A stretch of 64,000 nucleotides of DNA from Ectobacillus funiculus (GTDB lineage: Bacteria; Bacillota; Bacilli; Bacillales; Bacillaceae_G), in NCBI RefSeq assembly GCF_042429435.1, contig NZ_JBHMAF010000017.1, one strand, 5' to 3'. Below, one piece after another: positions 16,188 to 24,298 of this stretch; position 1 is the first letter of the stretch, and each line of letters starts with the position of its first letter. The translations under genes were made by a program, and so were the position numbers. The notes below the pieces were generated by a model, which did not search any database, was not told where the DNA came from, and was given only the letters and a program-made list of their open reading frames with translations.

Positions 16188-17006
16188 TTGGAATATATCA
16201 TATTACTTATTGTTGGATTTATTGCAGGCACAATTGGGAGCCTTGTGGGCCTAGGTGGCGGGATTGTGATTGTTCCCTTGCTTACCGGCTTAGGAGCTTT
16301 ATTACACCTTCCCAATGTGTCCCCACAACTTGCAGTGGGCACATCTATCGTGACAGTCGTATTTACAGGACTGTCCTCTACACTGAGCTATATGAAGCAC
16401 AAGCGTGTAGATTATAAAAGCGGACTGCTGTTTTTTCTAGGAAGCGGACCTGGAAGCATGGTTGGCTCATGGGCAAACCAATTTTTTAATCAGGATTCCT
16501 TCTCGCTGTACTTTGGAATATTTATGATTGCAGTTTCTGTTTTATTGATGCTAAAGGAAAAATTGAAGCCTGTTCCATTCTCAAAAAAACGCGCCATTAC
16601 GAGAAGCTTTATCACAGAAGAAGGGAAAACAGTGCAATACGGCTTTCACCCTGCCACGGCTGTTATTCTTTCCTTTCTCATTGGCTGTATATCCGGTTTA
16701 TTTGGAGTAGGCGGCGGCTCGCTGCTCGTGCCTGCAATGCTGCTTTTATTTGCATTTCCTCCTCATATTGCAGTCGCGACATCCATGCTCGTCGTTTTTC
16801 TATCATCGGTAACAGGATCTATTACCCATATCCTGCTCGGAAATGTCATTTGGCTATATGCACTTCTCCTCGTTCCAGGAGCTTGGGCAGGAGGGAGATT
16901 TGGTGCCTATATCAATATGAAATTAAGCGGAAAAACAATCATAAACATCTTGCGGGCTGTGCTCATTATGATTGGAGCACGCATGATTTATCAATCCCTT
17001 TTTTGA
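16188..17006 (+). CDS. TauE/SafE family membrane exporter (TSUP)
   Basis: The 272-residue integral membrane protein has about eight spans and two related halves. Each begins with the glycine-rich signature of the family: IGSLVGLGGGIVIVPLL near residue 15 and ISGLFGVGGGSLLVPAML near residue 165. Members move sulfite, sulfonates or other organic anions; the substrate is unknown here. TTG 16188 follows GAGGAG at about 10 nt. It is monocistronic and is not beside the sulfur genes of this window. Confidence 0.85.
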   Translation: MEYIILLIVGFIAGTIGSLVGLGGGIVIVPLLTGLGALLHLPNVSPQLAVGTSIVTVVFTGLSSTLSYMKHKRVDYKSGLLFFLGSGPGSMVGSWANQFFNQDSFSLYFGIFMIAVSVLLMLKEKLKPVPFSKKRAITRSFITEEGKTVQYGFHPATAVILSFLIGCISGLFGVGGGSLLVPAMLLLFAFPPHIAVATSMLVVFLSSVTGSITHILLGNVIWLYALLLVPGAWAGGRFGAYINMKLSGKTIINILRAVLIMIGARMIYQSLF

Positions 17007-17080
17007 ACACTCCCACCTACTCGCTACGCTAACGTTTCAATCCCGCAGGGAGACTTCTTTTAGTCAAAGGCCGGAGTGTT

Positions 17081-17210
17081 CTCGCCGATTGGCAAGTCCT
17101 GTCCCCCTGGGCGCAGACAAAGGCGTAGTGGCGCTGATACTGTATTTCTAAAACTTCTCGCTACGTCGAGTTGTTTTCCAGCTAGAAATTTCTACTTTCT
17201 TAAAGTGTAA
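17081..17210 (-). repeat. R1 repeat, copy 8 (distal tip missing)
   Basis: This copy lacks the TAAAGAAAA tip but keeps CTCGCCGATTGGC, the linker, both stem arms and the TTTCTTAAAGTGTAA end. It lies in the convergent gap after the TauE-like gene. The 75 bp before it carry GAACACTCC (17003-17011) and GGAGTGTTC (17073-17081), which can pair as a long-loop terminator for that gene. Confidence 0.8.
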
Positions 17211-17216
17211 AAAAGC

Positions 17217-17246
17217 GAAAAGACGCGTCAGTCGTGCGTCTTTTCT
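17217..17246. terminator. Intrinsic terminator hairpin
   Basis: AAAAGACGC and GCGTCTTTTC pair around a 9-nt loop. The hairpin lies between R1 copy 8 and the small gene at 17511. The 265 bp from 17247 to 17510 hold nothing I can identify. Confidence 0.6.
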
Positions 17247-17510
17247 TTAGAAAATATAGTATTTATAGGTCTGAGAGTATGTTCCACTGCCACATATCTA
17301 CTCATTGCAAAGGAGCCAACCAGTTTAGAAAACAAAAGTGCTCTGTCTATCAGAAATCCTCTACTAGCCAAAAACACGGCTTGTCCACTATTCTCATATG
17401 GCTAATAAGATATAGAGTCAAACCACTTTGTAAGCAAGCTGGTTTTCTGTCTTGTAAGAATAATAGAGAATGCTCATCCAAAAATGATACCGGCAATTAC
17501 GAATCTGCTT

Positions 17511-17735
17511 TTAATGAAGCAGCTGCCATCCCATTAGATCATGGTGTACCTGCCGTGCCCGTTTGTCGTTACGGTCATACAATTCGCCATAGCTGTCCGT
17601 ATCCTGATTGTATGCCATCGTATAGATAACACGACCGTCTATCTCTACCGATAAAACAACGCCGCCCTTCATTTCCTCTACTCGAATAATCGCATCAGCA
17701 GGCATTTTAATATCACTCATTTTTTGTTCTAGCAT
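17511..17735 (-). CDS. Small soluble protein of unknown function, 74 aa
   Basis: ATG 17735 follows AAGGGGGACAAAC. The product begins MLEQKMSDIKMPADAIIRVE and contains GGVVLSVEIDGRVIYTMAYNQD, a compact beta-rich pattern, and ends MGWQLLH. No signal peptide or membrane span is present. The longer frame to 17861 would add a hydrophobic leader but has no ribosome site. No family was recognised. Confidence 0.65.
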   Translation of the reverse strand: MLEQKMSDIKMPADAIIRVEEMKGGVVLSVEIDGRVIYTMAYNQDTDSYGELYDRNDKRARQVHHDLMGWQLLH

Positions 17736-17977
17736 GTTTGTCCCCCTTAGCTCTATTAGGTTCGCATTGCAGTTTTGCTCGCTACCAAGTATAGTAACAA
17801 ACAGAACAGTAAAAATAAAGAAAAACCTTATCAACGGGAGAATTTGTCGGTTTTTTAACACTGCTACAATCTTTTCTTGATAGTAAACCCAAAGATTCCA
17901 GGTATATAAACGAAATTCTGATTTATGAGAGTTTATTGCACAGCTTTATCAGCTTACACCGAGAAACAGTAAGCTAG

Positions 17978-18034
17978 CTGCTGCGTAAGCAGAAAAAAGC
18001 TAACAAAGAAGCCTAAGCCCTTTGCTAGCTTTTT
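17978..18034 (-). terminator. Terminator-like hairpin past R1-derived palindrome
   Basis: On the minus strand AAAAAGCTAGCAAAG pairs with CTTTGTTAGCTTTTTT. It follows the gene at 18129 and the palindrome at 18037-18105. Confidence 0.5.
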
Positions 18035-18036
18035 AG

Positions 18037-18105
18037 CACTGTATACCTAAAATTTCCAGAAAATAATCCTTCGACGTAGCCGGAAATTTTAGGTATACAG
18101 TGTAT
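18037..18105. repeat. Symmetric palindrome built from two R1 arms
   Basis: CACTGTATACCTAAAATTTCC (written here as arms starting CACTGTATACC and ending GGTATACAGTG) forms a perfect 21-bp inverted repeat around a loop with TTCGACGTAG. Normal R1 copies have two different arms. Here the same arm type occurs twice in opposite orientation. It sits directly after the 3' end of the gene at 18129, as R1 copies do. Confidence 0.75.
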
Positions 18106-18128
18106 TTATCTGCAGGACAAGCATGCTT

Positions 18129-18653
18129 TTACTGTGAAGCCGATTGGATTGCCCCTTCTACTATTTTTACGTTTTCCTGCTTCTCGAACTCTGTATAATG
18201 CCAGATATTCGTTTCAAGGCTGTATTGGTTCACCAAAATATCTAAATCATGGTAAATGCGATGACCGTATATAACAAGCTGTATATTGCTTTTATCTACT
18301 CCTAACTTAAGTGCTTCATAGGCACGTGTTGTATCGTTCTTTAGCTTTGTATCTCGCAGCAAATTAGGAAATTCCTTTAGTGCAGGCTCCTGCTCTTGAA
18401 ACCATTGCTTCAGATTCTTCCAATCTCCCTCTGTATACGAATCAGCTTTTCCAAAATTCAAGAATGCATTTAAGCTTTCATGTGTAGTTCGAATGAACTG
18501 CAGCGACGATTCCTTCTCATCCACTGTTTGCGAATGTAAAGTACCTGCCGCACTAAGAGGGCGGTTTCCATAATATATAAACAGCTCCTTTAATGCAACG
18601 TATCCTATCGCCATACAAGCTAAAACCCCTAGCGTAATCATCAGTCGTTTCAT
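18129..18653 (-). CDS. Membrane-anchored protein of unknown function, 174 aa
   Basis: A single N-terminal hydrophobic segment (about residues 4-25, MITLGVLACMAIGYVALKEL) anchors an extracytoplasmic helical domain. The domain contains WKNLKQWFQEQEPALKEF and HRIYHDLDILVNQYSL. There is no lipobox at a convincing position. I do not recognise the family. The start is supported by its position before the hydrophobic core. It is monocistronic. Confidence 0.7.
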   Translation of the reverse strand: MKRLMITLGVLACMAIGYVALKELFIYYGNRPLSAAGTLHSQTVDEKESSLQFIRTTHESLNAFLNFGKADSYTEGDWKNLKQWFQEQEPALKEFPNLLRDTKLKNDTTRAYEALKLGVDKSNIQLVIYGHRIYHDLDILVNQYSLETNIWHYTEFEKQENVKIVEGAIQSASQ

Positions 18654-18899
18654 CGTATCAACTCCTACCCACGTCCCCTTCTAATTTCTCATGCAACAAG
18701 TATGTACAGCATTCTTTACTACTGTCGATAACAGCTGCTCCAACTAAATATTACATATATTACAAAAAACGGGATATTGTAACATTCGATACAACGAAAA
18801 ACTTTTCCTTTTAAAATTGTTCCTGTAATTTCGACATTTTTTCCAAATCACCCTTATAATTCATCCATTTTCAACCAACAATAAATATGAAACTGTATG

Positions 18900-19278
18900 T
18901 AAGGAGGTTACAACAGCTGCAAATAAGCTGCTGGAAGTTCGCAAAAATGATTAAATATTATTTCAAAAGGAGGTGAAGACTGGTTGCAAAACAACACTAA
19001 AAGTGGAAAAAATATACAAAAGACATTGATAGCTTGTGGATACAGGATGTATAATAAGATTACCGTTTAACTGGAACATCGTGAAGAAGGTTGCGGTTAT
19101 CTTTACAGAGATAGGTTACACCTATAATAAGGAACAAGAATATCCCTTATTGACTGAGCGAGAGCGGTCCTCTAGTGTGCGAATCCTGTGAGGCACACGT
19201 TTCCGAAAGGAGATGCAAAGCTTGTAAGTTCAATGTTGAATTGTAACTTTTAGTAAGTTTTGTGAACCAGGGATTAGC
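18900..19278 (+). other. Intergenic region with promoter, two strong RBS and structured RNA candidate
   Basis: AAGGAGG at 18901 and AAAGGAGGTGA at 18966 are strong ribosome sites. A TTG about 8 nt after the second opens a 28-codon frame ending near 19070 (QNNTKSGKNIQKTLIACGYR...). A promoter-like TTGATA (19026) and TATAAT (19050) with an 18-bp spacer follows. The transcript could fold TATCT/AGATA, AATAAGG/CCTTATT, GTGTGC/GCACAC and TTCC-GAAA-GGA before the gene at 19279. It matches no riboswitch I can name with confidence. Confidence 0.4.
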
Positions 19279-19485
19279 TTGAGGTTGCATTTAATTGTCA
19301 TCGGACTTCTTTCATTTTTCGCTTCCATTCTCATTTTCTATGTATTCGGAAGCTTTTTATCGATTGAATGGCTGCAGTACGACATGACTCATCCGCTGCT
19401 CTCAGCCGGATTCTGGACGCCGCTTCTATTTGCACTCATCATTGGATTTTTAATAGCTCGAAAGTACAGATCTAGACTACAATAA
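19279..19485 (+). CDS. Small two-helix membrane protein, 68 aa
   Basis: The product has two hydrophobic segments (about 4-24 and 42-61) joined by SIEWLQYDMTHPLLSAGF, and ends in the basic RKYRSRLQ. TTG 19279 follows AGGGATTAGC. A second TTG at 19285 is possible. The family is unknown. The unusual 250-nt structured leader upstream is its main point of interest. The stop codon directly abuts the TAAAG tip of R1 copy 9. Confidence 0.6.
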   Translation: MRLHLIVIGLLSFFASILIFYVFGSFLSIEWLQYDMTHPLLSAGFWTPLLFALIIGFLIARKYRSRLQ

Positions 19486-19596
19486 TAAAGAAAACTCGCC
19501 GATTGGCGAAGACAGAGGTGCAGTTGCACTGTATTCTAAAATTCCCGACTATGTCGAACAATTCACAGTTGGAAATTTATACATTCTTACAGTGGA
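19486..19596 (-). repeat. R1 repeat, copy 9 (short subtype)
   Basis: This 111-bp copy passes straight from GATTGGCG to AAGACAGAGG and lacks the ~16-nt segment after the hairpin found in full copies. The second stem arm is also shortened (TGCACTGTATTC). Confidence 0.8.
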
Positions 19597-19793
19597 ACGG
19601 CAAACACGATCGATTCTTTGATCTGATCGTAGAGTCATACATACACAATATGTATGATTCTGGAAATTTTAATTCGTACAAATTTTTCTGATTTTCTTCT
19701 CATCAAATTTTTGCCTATACACTGGGAAAGATTATTTTGCGGAAGGAAGCAGAGCAGCATCCTAAATGTCAAATATTATATTTTTCGTTCCAA

Positions 19794-19830
19794 AAAGAAA
19801 CCTTACCTGTGAGGTAAGGTTTCTTTTTTC
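19794..19830. terminator. Intrinsic terminator
   Basis: AAAGAAACCTTACC and GGTAAGGTTTCTTT pair around TGTGA, with A/T runs on both sides. It serves the minus-strand gene ending at 19830. Confidence 0.8.
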
Positions 19831-20039
19831 TATAATCTGGTTCGGCAACATTCCTGATAGCCGCCATTGGCCATCTGTGCCCTTCCGCATTTGACACAAA
19901 CTACAAAACGAGAGTGCTTTCCAAATATATTTCCTTTGTTGAACAGCAATGCTTCTGATTGCTTTAAAGAACGTGCGTATGTAGCATATAAAAATAACGT
20001 GACTGTACTCGCGACAAGCAACAAAACTGGCACTAGCAT
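19830..20039 (-). CDS. Small membrane protein with Cys-rich tail, 69 aa
   Basis: An N-terminal membrane helix (MLVPVLLLVASTVTLFLYATY) is followed by a short soluble tail. The tail contains CVKCGRAQM and YQECC, so CxxC plus CC could bind one zinc as a small ribbon. ATG 20039 follows AAGAGGTGACGG. No family was recognised, and the neighbours give no clue. Confidence 0.55.
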   Translation of the reverse strand: MLVPVLLLVASTVTLFLYATYARSLKQSEALLFNKGNIFGKHSRFVVCVKCGRAQMANGGYQECCRTRL

Positions 20040-20232
20040 TTCCGTCACCTCTTTAGATTTGGTCTAATCCCCTTTTTGGATTACATACTATATTCTGTAA
20101 AGCCACTATATATTCCTTCTATTTATTTTTTAGATATTATTACATGATTAGCCAAAAAAATTAAAAATTTGGATATGTACAGTTAGAGCTCTTGCCCGTA
20201 GCCAGGTCTAATTTAACGCTGCCTCCACAGAA

Positions 20233-20282
20233 CATAAAAAGAAGCGAATTCTCTGCACATCGCAGGAATCCGCTTCTTTTTC
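20233..20282. terminator. Intrinsic terminator
   Basis: AAAAAGAAGCG and CGCTTCTTTTT pair, with a partial inner GAATTC../GGAATC match. It lies past the 3' end of the glycine/proline-rich gene. Confidence 0.65.
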
Positions 20283-20336
20283 TCTTCAAATGGAATTTCT
20301 CAGTGCCTTCCATTTAAGCGGGAGCCCCTTATTTAT

Positions 20337-20885
20337 CTACCCACACTGATAATAATCAATGTTATTTAGATCAATTCCTGTATAGAGCCATCTATATTGA
20401 TTTCGGCTCCATCGATAACCAGCGACAGAAGTACGTCCAACAAATACCGGATAAAACCAAAAGCCTTTGCCATTTTGCAGCCAAATATACGTATAGCGAT
20501 ACAAGCAACCTCTTATGCCGCCCGGATCAACAGCATATGCCATATGTTGCGGCTTTTGTGGTGTATACGAAGGAGGAGCACTTTGTGGAGGTCCTTGGTG
20601 GGTTCCTTGTCCCTGCCCCGGCGGATATGATGGATAGCCTCCGCCTCCCTGTCCTGGCGGATATGGCGGATAACCTCCACCCCCATGCCCTGGCGGATAT
20701 GGCGGATAACCTCCACCCCCATGCCCTGGCGGATATGGCGGATAACCTCCACCCCCATGCCCTGGCGGATACATTCCTGGAGAAAATGGCGGATAGGAAC
20801 CAGAAGGAGTCAATGGTGTCATCTGCGACTGTGGTTGCGGCTGCATTGGTCTGTCTCCGTAAGGAAAATACGGATTATCATACAT
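20337..20885 (-). CDS. Pro/Gly/Tyr-rich tandem-repeat protein
   Basis: The 182-residue product has an N-terminal low-complexity part. It holds about five units of PPGHGGGGYPPY or close variants (roughly residues 38-95). A C-terminal aromatic domain follows (GCLYRYTYIWLQNGKGFWFY to YYQCG). Three of the DNA units are identical over 36 bp. Such repeats occur in spore coat and surface proteins of Bacillus, but function is not established here. There is no signal peptide. The start codon follows GAGGTGAAGACG. Confidence 0.75.
   Translation of the reverse strand: MYDNPYFPYGDRPMQPQPQSQMTPLTPSGSYPPFSPGMYPPGHGGGGYPPYPPGHGGGGYPPYPPGHGGGGYPPYPPGQGGGGYPSYPPGQGQGTHQGPPQSAPPSYTPQKPQHMAYAVDPGGIRGCLYRYTYIWLQNGKGFWFYPVFVGRTSVAGYRWSRNQYRWLYTGIDLNNIDYYQCG
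20653..20763 (-). repeat. 36-bp in-frame tandem repeat
   Basis: About three near-perfect 36-bp units (CCTGGCGGATATGGCGG...) encode PPGHGGGGYPPY within the gene at 20337-20885. Diverged units flank them. Copy number is likely to vary between strains. Confidence 0.85.
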
Positions 20886-21000
20886 ACGTCTTCACCTCGT
20901 TTAGAATCGGCAATCTCTACCTTTTGTAAATGTATGTAAGCGGAACTTGCCTGTTTCTAGTTTCCCATATAAAAGGGCTTAATCCATTGTTTCCGCTTCT

Positions 21001-21633
21001 CTACTTTGTAAGCTGGTGACGAAATGCATAAATTACCGCTTGCGTACGGTCACTGACGTTCAATTTATTTAGAATGTTACTCACATGCGTTTTCACTGTT
21101 TTTAATGCAATAAACAGCTCATCAGCAATTTCTTGATTTGATTTTCCATCGGCGATGAGCAGCAAAATTTCTCGCTCACGCTCCGTAAGCTCCTCATGTG
21201 GCTTGTACTCCTGCTTTTGACGCATTTTGGACATCATTTTTCCCGTTACCTTTGGTTCGAGCACAGTTTCTCCTCTGTGCGTTGCTCGCAGTGCATCAGC
21301 AATATCGCTCGCTCGCGATGTTTTCAGCATATAGCTTGCTGCCCCTGCCTCAATAACAGGATACAGCTTTTCATCGTCTAAAAAGCTCGTCACGACAACA
21401 ATTTTAGCATCAGACCACTCTTGTATAATACATTTTGTTGCCTCTACACCATCCATTTCGTCCATCACTAAGTCCATTAAGATAATATCAGGACGAAGCG
21501 CTAGCGCCAGCTCGACTCCTCGCTTGCCGTTTTCTGCCTCCCCTACAACCTCAATATCGGGCTGCGTAGACAAATAAGCAGCGACTCCCATCCGAACCAT
21601 CTCATGATCATCAACAAGTAATACCCGAATCAT
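21001..21633 (-). CDS. liaR: Response regulator LiaR (VraR/LiaR family)
   Basis: The 210-residue NarL/LuxR-type regulator has a receiver domain with acidic pair DD at residues 8-9, the phosphoacceptor Asp in ILMDLVMDEMDG (about 54) and TS near 82. A C-terminal LuxR helix-turn-helix follows (EREILLLIADGKSNQEIADEL ... VKTHVSNILNKL). It is the output of the cell-wall-antibiotic stress system LiaFSR and should activate liaIH. It follows liaS by 3 bp. Confidence 0.93.
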   Translation of the reverse strand: MIRVLLVDDHEMVRMGVAAYLSTQPDIEVVGEAENGKRGVELALALRPDIILMDLVMDEMDGVEATKCIIQEWSDAKIVVVTSFLDDEKLYPVIEAGAASYMLKTSRASDIADALRATHRGETVLEPKVTGKMMSKMRQKQEYKPHEELTEREREILLLIADGKSNQEIADELFIALKTVKTHVSNILNKLNVSDRTQAVIYAFRHQLTK

Positions 21634-21636
21634 CGT

Positions 21637-22689
21637 CTATCCCTCCTCCCGAGCAATGATAGGAATTTTCACTTCCAATTGTGTTCCTTTGTTTGGAAAG
21701 CTAAGAATTTTAAACGTACCTCCGATTTCCTGCGAACGCTCCTGCATGGACTCCAAGCCGTATGAACCAGCTTTACGCTGCGAAACATCGAATCCGATGC
21801 CATCATCCATCATCTTTAAAATCGCATACTTCCCGAAGCGCCGGAAGCGAAGCTCCATTTTATTCGCTTTGCTATGGCGAAGCATATTCGATAGCGCCTC
21901 CTGTACAATCCGAAATAAATGGTCCTCGACCCCTTTTTCTAAATCAATTTGTTCAATATGCCAGGATAGATGAATATGCTGCTTACGCGAAAGCTCTGTT
22001 AACAACTCTTCTATTCCATCCTTTAGCTTTTTTCCCTCAAGCTGTATTGGCCGTAAATGTAACAAAAGGGCGCGCATTTCCGTCTGTGCATTTATGACCA
22101 TATGCTCTACCAGTTGCAATTGCTTGCTCACCGTTTCCGAATTTCTATCGTTTTGCGCTATCACCGCAGACATCATCATAGACATAGCAAACAGTTGCTG
22201 ACTGACAGAATCATGCAGATCGCGCGCCAATCGCTGCCTCTCCTCAGAAATCGTCGCCTGCCTCATTTCCTCGCTCCATTCAGCCCTTTCATTTGTTAGC
22301 TTCTGAAATAATCCAGCCTGCTCTTCTAAACGGTAAGAGAGAGCTACAATCCGCTTACCAATAGAGCTTAACTCATCTTCTACAGTAAAGAGATCCTCCT
22401 TCGGATAACTTCCGCGCTCAACTTCCAATAGAACGGAAGAAATTTCGTTTAGACGGCGCTTTGTATATTGTCCGATCGAGTAGCCGATCACAGCACCGAA
22501 CAAGCCGCTGCCGCCAATTACAAATAAAACCAGTGGAACAGATGCAATCTCCCTCCCCACTAAAAATTCGTATACTGGCTGCTTACTTTTCCAAGCATAT
22601 ACAATCGTTGCAAAAAGCGAGACGCCGAGACAAGACAAAATCGAATAGTTAAAATATGTCCATGGAAAACTGGATTGTTTCCCTATCAT
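21637..22689 (-). CDS. liaS: Sensor histidine kinase LiaS
   Basis: The 350-residue kinase has two close membrane helices (about 12-32 and 47-68) with a short outer loop, as in intramembrane-sensing kinases. A HAMP-like linker and a HisKA_3 domain follow, with the phosphoacceptor His in RLARDLHDSVSQQLF. The ATPase domain shows EALSNMLRHSKA and DDGIGFD. It detects envelope stress (for example lipid II-binding antibiotics), is held off by LiaF, and phosphorylates LiaR. Its start overlaps the liaF stop by 4 bp. Confidence 0.93.
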   Translation of the reverse strand: MIGKQSSFPWTYFNYSILSCLGVSLFATIVYAWKSKQPVYEFLVGREIASVPLVLFVIGGSGLFGAVIGYSIGQYTKRRLNEISSVLLEVERGSYPKEDLFTVEDELSSIGKRIVALSYRLEEQAGLFQKLTNERAEWSEEMRQATISEERQRLARDLHDSVSQQLFAMSMMMSAVIAQNDRNSETVSKQLQLVEHMVINAQTEMRALLLHLRPIQLEGKKLKDGIEELLTELSRKQHIHLSWHIEQIDLEKGVEDHLFRIVQEALSNMLRHSKANKMELRFRRFGKYAILKMMDDGIGFDVSQRKAGSYGLESMQERSQEIGGTFKILSFPNKGTQLEVKIPIIAREEG

Positions 22690-23420
22690 ACATATCTCAC
22701 CTCCGTATCACCAACAAGAAGCGAGGAGATGATTTTTACTCGTCTCGAAGCCTCCCTGTACTGCTCTGTTTGAAAAATGAGATTTCGGTTCCATCCCTTC
22801 TCCTCATGTCCGCACGCAGAAACGCGTCCAAGCAGCATAGAATGATTCAAAGATAGCTCAATATCGTATGGTACATACAAACGGATATTACCGACAAGAC
22901 CATGAATCACAATGACGGTTTCTCCCTCAGCGATCATTGCTGTCGTTAAATCAATGTGAACATCACCCACTCCATACCGAATATTAATGTCCTGCAGCTC
23001 ATAGACACAATCCATCACCCGGTAATTTCCGACAAACATATTTTTTAAAAACGGTTCAGAACGCAGCACTGCAGAGCCTGAGTCCGCTGCTTCCTTTGTT
23101 TCAATCTGCAGCATAATTGGGCGCCTTCTGCTTTGAAGCAATTCATACCCTATATACATAATTGCGCTTGCAAGCAACAGCTGAAATGCAGCAGAAGAGA
23201 ACACATGTACAATAAAGATAAGAGCACCGATAGATAGAAGAACGGTTCCTCTTTTTTTCTTTCCTTTACTGCGGTAATGCTGACCGACCACAATCATCAC
23301 AATTGAAAAAACAAGGGCAACCGGTTCAAAGTTATGTGTAATAATATCAATGAGGAGTCCAATCCCAAACAAAATGGCGGCAATCGCGACAATTTCCGTT
23401 TTTAGCAGCTGCCGTTTCAT
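22686..23420 (-). CDS. liaF: LiaF, negative regulator of LiaRS
   Basis: This 244-residue protein has several N-terminal membrane segments (about 10-28, 33-50, 56-90). The soluble C-terminal domain resembles the LiaF/DUF2154-type beta-helix domain, with GVGDVHIDLTTAMIAEGETV and GLVGNIRLYVPYDIELSLNHS. It inhibits LiaS in unstressed cells. ATG 23420 follows AAGGAGGAGAG; the longer frame to 23477 would begin inside R1 copy 10. liaF, liaS and liaR overlap or abut and form one unit. Confidence 0.88.
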   Translation of the reverse strand: MKRQLLKTEIVAIAAILFGIGLLIDIITHNFEPVALVFSIVMIVVGQHYRSKGKKKRGTVLLSIGALIFIVHVFSSAAFQLLLASAIMYIGYELLQSRRRPIMLQIETKEAADSGSAVLRSEPFLKNMFVGNYRVMDCVYELQDINIRYGVGDVHIDLTTAMIAEGETVIVIHGLVGNIRLYVPYDIELSLNHSMLLGRVSACGHEEKGWNRNLIFQTEQYREASRRVKIISSLLVGDTEVRYV

Positions 23421-23447
23421 ACCTCTCTCCTCCTTTCCCAGTTGTAA

Positions 23448-23567
23448 TAAAGAAAACTCGCCGATTGGCGAAGACAAAGGTGTAATTGCCCTTACACTAT
23501 ATTCCTAAAATCCCCAGCTGCATCGAATGACTTGCCAGCTAGGAAATTTATGCTTTCTTAAAGTATG
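23448..23567 (-). repeat. R1 repeat, copy 10 (short subtype), splits the lia operon
   Basis: Short R1 copy lacking the segment after the hairpin, as in copy 9. It lies beyond the liaH terminator and directly upstream of liaF. Confidence 0.82.
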
Positions 23568-23572
23568 AAACA

Positions 23573-23608
23573 GAAGAAAAGGAATTGTTATGCAATTCCT
23601 TTTCTTCT
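23573..23608. terminator. Terminator between liaH and liaF
   Basis: AAGAAAAGGAATT and AATTCCTTTTCTT form a 13-bp stem around GTTATGC. It should limit read-through from liaIH into liaFSR. Confidence 0.8.
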
Positions 23609-23640
23609 CTACTATATCATAAGCTGCTAGACAATGGATG

Positions 23641-24279
23641 TTATGAATGTGCAGATTCTTTCAATTCTTTTTCAAGTTTAGCAATTCTGTAATCAAACGT
23701 GTCACGCTCATATGCCTCGTGTACTCGAATCTCCAGATCACGCATGTGCTCTTCAATCTCTTCAAAACGTATAAATGGATTATCCTTAGACATTTTTCCA
23801 AGTGTGTCATGAATACGGCGGTTGGCGTGCGCCATATTTTCTCGTGCCATGAGCTCCATCCGCTTTGTCTGCATTTCCTTGAGCTTGTTTTTCATCTCAG
23901 TCAGCTGGCGTTGTAATTCTTCGACCTGCTCCGCTGTTTTTGCATGAGCATCCGCTAAACGTGATGCTTGCCCTTCATAATATTCCGCTTCTTTCCATGC
24001 TCTCGCCTCTAAATCAGCAGCACCTGCTTGACGCGCAATATCAGCCTGCTGCTTCCGTTTTTCTGCCATATATGCTGCCTGCTCTTTCTCACGAAGAAAG
24101 TTCGTCTTCAGCATGCCGTGACGCTCAATGAGCTGTTCAATTTTTTTTGTCTCTTGTTCACCATCACGTAAGTATTGATTCAGGAGGGCAATCGGATTTT
24201 GACGCTCCTTCTCATCAAGTGCATTATGGAGATCCGCCATTACAATATTACGAATTCGTTGGAATAAGGATTGTCTCAT
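23641..24279 (-). CDS. liaH: LiaH, PspA/IM30 family phage-shock protein
   Basis: The 212-residue protein is an almost continuous coiled coil of the PspA/IM30 family, beginning RQSLFQRIRNIVMADLHNAL with the amphipathic helix 1. It contains ALLNQYLRDGEQETKKIEQL. Members coat stressed membrane as large oligomers recruited by LiaI. The start follows GGGAAGAGAT. It lies 19 bp downstream of the liaI-like gene and is expected to be strongly induced by LiaR. Confidence 0.92.
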   Translation of the reverse strand: MRQSLFQRIRNIVMADLHNALDEKERQNPIALLNQYLRDGEQETKKIEQLIERHGMLKTNFLREKEQAAYMAEKRKQQADIARQAGAADLEARAWKEAEYYEGQASRLADAHAKTAEQVEELQRQLTEMKNKLKEMQTKRMELMARENMAHANRRIHDTLGKMSKDNPFIRFEEIEEHMRDLEIRVHEAYERDTFDYRIAKLEKELKESAHS

Positions 24280-24298
24280 ACATATCTCTTCCCTTCTC

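Noticed and set aside
19160..19230. Cyclic di-GMP (GEMM) riboswitch or group II intron boundary
   Set aside because: Only short pieces match (GTGCGA; GAAA..GCAAAGC). The conserved second GEMM stem and intron domain V were not found, so it was left as an unassigned structured region.
20653..20763. Regular direct repeats resembling a CRISPR array
   Set aside because: The 36-bp units are contiguous without spacers and lie in frame inside a coding region.
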